A stretch of DNA of 13,520 nucleotides, from assembly GCA_937870675.1 (NCBI GenBank), contig CALMZN010000070.1:1-13520 (forward strand), written 5' to 3'. The notes under the pieces were generated by a model that did not search any database, was not told where the DNA came from, and saw only the letters and a list, made by a program, of their open reading frames with translations. A program made the position numbers and the translations under genes. The stretch is from an uncultured bacterium. Lineage in GTDB: Bacteria > Patescibacteriota > Patescibacteriia > UBA1558 > GWA2-36-10. Of this stretch, positions 12,578 through 13,520 are shown piece after piece (within the stretch, counting starts at the first letter, position 1; each line of letters opens with the position of its first letter).

Positions 12578-13520
12578 TTAGGCATTTTTCAAAGAGTATT
12601 TTCCGTTTTCGTTTTTAATAAATCTATCTTTGTTCATTAAAGCTAAAGCAACAGTTGTTTCTTTGATCATACGGTGCTTTAAGACCTCTTCCACAATTTC
12701 TTTTTTATTCAATGGTCTATCGCTTTTGCGTAATATTTCTTCAATCACATCAGAAACCACGCCCGGTTTGTAGCCCCATTCTCTCAGAGCATAAATACCG
12801 CGACCAACCAAAACATATTTATCATCCAAAATCAACTCATTGTGAATAGTGGCTGGATAAGCTTGGCGATGATCAAAATTCATCTTGTTGATGGTCTCAG
12901 CAATTTCGTTGAAATGCATCGGCCTGTTTTCTTTCTTCAAAATCAAATAAATTTTATCATTCATTCTCTTGGGAGAAATATCTGGCCAATGAGTCAAACC
13001 CCACTCTTCATAAGGATTTGATTTTAACTTTTTGGTGATATAGATAAAATTTAAGACAACTTTGTCAGTCAAATTTTCATTTTGCTTATAATAGTCAGTA
13101 TCCTGCACTCGGCTCAATAGAGTATCTAGTGGTAATGGAGCGCTATGCTTTTCTAATATTTCAAGTACTTTGTTGATGGCTTGATCATAAAAATCCACGG
13201 AGGACTCAGGGGACTTCCAATAATCAAAATTTTCTTTTGTTTCTCTGATAAATTGGAAACGATGTTTTAGCAACTGGCCCAAGATAAAAAGCACAGCCGA
13301 ATGATTGTCTTTGTTATAGCCAGAAGAAGTCAATAATTCTTTGATCAAATTAACTTCGGCCATCAAACCACCGTGCTCTGACAAAATGCCATTGGTGACA
13401 TCCTCAATTTCTTGAAGATAGGTTTCATCAAAATTTTTGATGATTTTCTTTAGTGAACTGTTTTCAATCTGTCTGACACGTTCGCGAGTAATGGCATATT
13501 GCTTGCCAATATCTTCCAAA
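12578..13520 (-). CDS. Sigma-region-4-like / HARE-HTH regulatory protein (5' end beyond window)
   Basis: The reading frame is open to the window edge, so the start and the beginning of the first domain are missing; the first visible codon (TTG, 13519-13517) is an internal leucine of the (T)LEDIG motif. The visible 313 residues begin with LEDIGKQYAITRERVRQIE (1-19), the second half of a sigma-70 region 4 helix-turn-helix, which in sigma factors contacts the -35 element. A helical middle region follows. Residues about 186-250 (RPMHFNEIAETIN, PATIHNELILDD, YVLVGRGIYALREWGY) fit a HARE-HTH domain, the type also found in the RNA polymerase delta subunit. The last 60 residues form another winged-helix-like repeat (RPLNKKEIVEEVLKHRMIKETTV). 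There is no sigma region 2, so it is more likely a transcription-associated regulator than a sigma factor. It is followed by its own terminator at 12533-12566. Confidence 0.85.
   Translation of the reverse strand, partial: LEDIGKQYAITRERVRQIENSSLKKIIKNFDETYLQEIEDVTNGILSEHGGLMAEVNLIKELLTSSGYNKDNHSAVLFILGQLLKHRFQFIRETKENFDYWKSPESSVDFYDQAINKVLEILEKHSAPLPLDTLLSRVQDTDYYKQNENLTDKVVLNFIYITKKLKSNPYEEWGLTHWPDISPKRMNDKIYLILKKENRPMHFNEIAETINKMNFDHRQAYPATIHNELILDDKYVLVGRGIYALREWGYKPGVVSDVIEEILRKSDRPLNKKEIVEEVLKHRMIKETTVALALMNKDRFIKNENGKYSLKNA

Overview
The window looks like a chromosomal segment of a candidate-phyla-radiation (Patescibacteria) bacterium, probably of the Parcubacteria side. The reasons are: the AT-rich, gene-dense layout with 1-2 base gene junctions; an alanyl-tRNA synthetase without its C-terminal domain; a SecA with an inserted segment in the N-terminal region; a sigma-region-4/HARE-HTH protein; and a two-gene VirD4/HerA-like ATPase module with a CxxC-x17-CxxC zinc domain. 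This placement is by protein character only; no rRNA is present. The genetic code is not TGA-recoded: all long genes read through without TGA, and Trp is TGG.

Layout. 1-2278 (-): secA, cut off at its 3' end by the window edge. 2284-2643 (-): short hibernation factor hpf. 2660-4468 (-): alaS. These three form an alaS-hpf-secA operon behind a clear promoter at 4503-4531. 4625-4960 (+): unrecognised 111-residue gene with a strong Shine-Dalgarno and a strong terminator. 4961-5791: an 830-base stretch without a convincing protein gene. It holds two independent, highly structured candidate non-coding RNA genes on the minus strand, each with its own consensus-like promoter and intrinsic terminator. 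5792-6835 (-): mnmA. 6983-7273 (+): unrecognised 96-residue gene, again with strong SD and terminator. 7309-12418 (-): a tight four-gene operon running from a membrane-anchored protein (10916-12418) through a VirD4/HerA-like ATPase (9205-10914) and an AMP/thymidine phosphorylase (7707-9203) to a Nudix hydrolase (7309-7704). 12578-13520 (-): sigma-region-4/HARE-HTH regulator, cut off at its 5' end.

How it fits together. The first operon joins translation (AlaRS), ribosome hibernation (HPF) and protein export (SecA). The second joins a DNA-pump-like ATPase and its membrane partner to two nucleotide-handling enzymes, which suggests nucleic-acid transport or salvage, though this is inference. Two genes and two RNAs stand out from the background. 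The small plus-strand genes are visibly richer in G+C than their neighbours and are the only ones with strong SD sequences. The two ncRNAs sit between them. No CRISPR array, tRNA, rRNA or transposon was seen.
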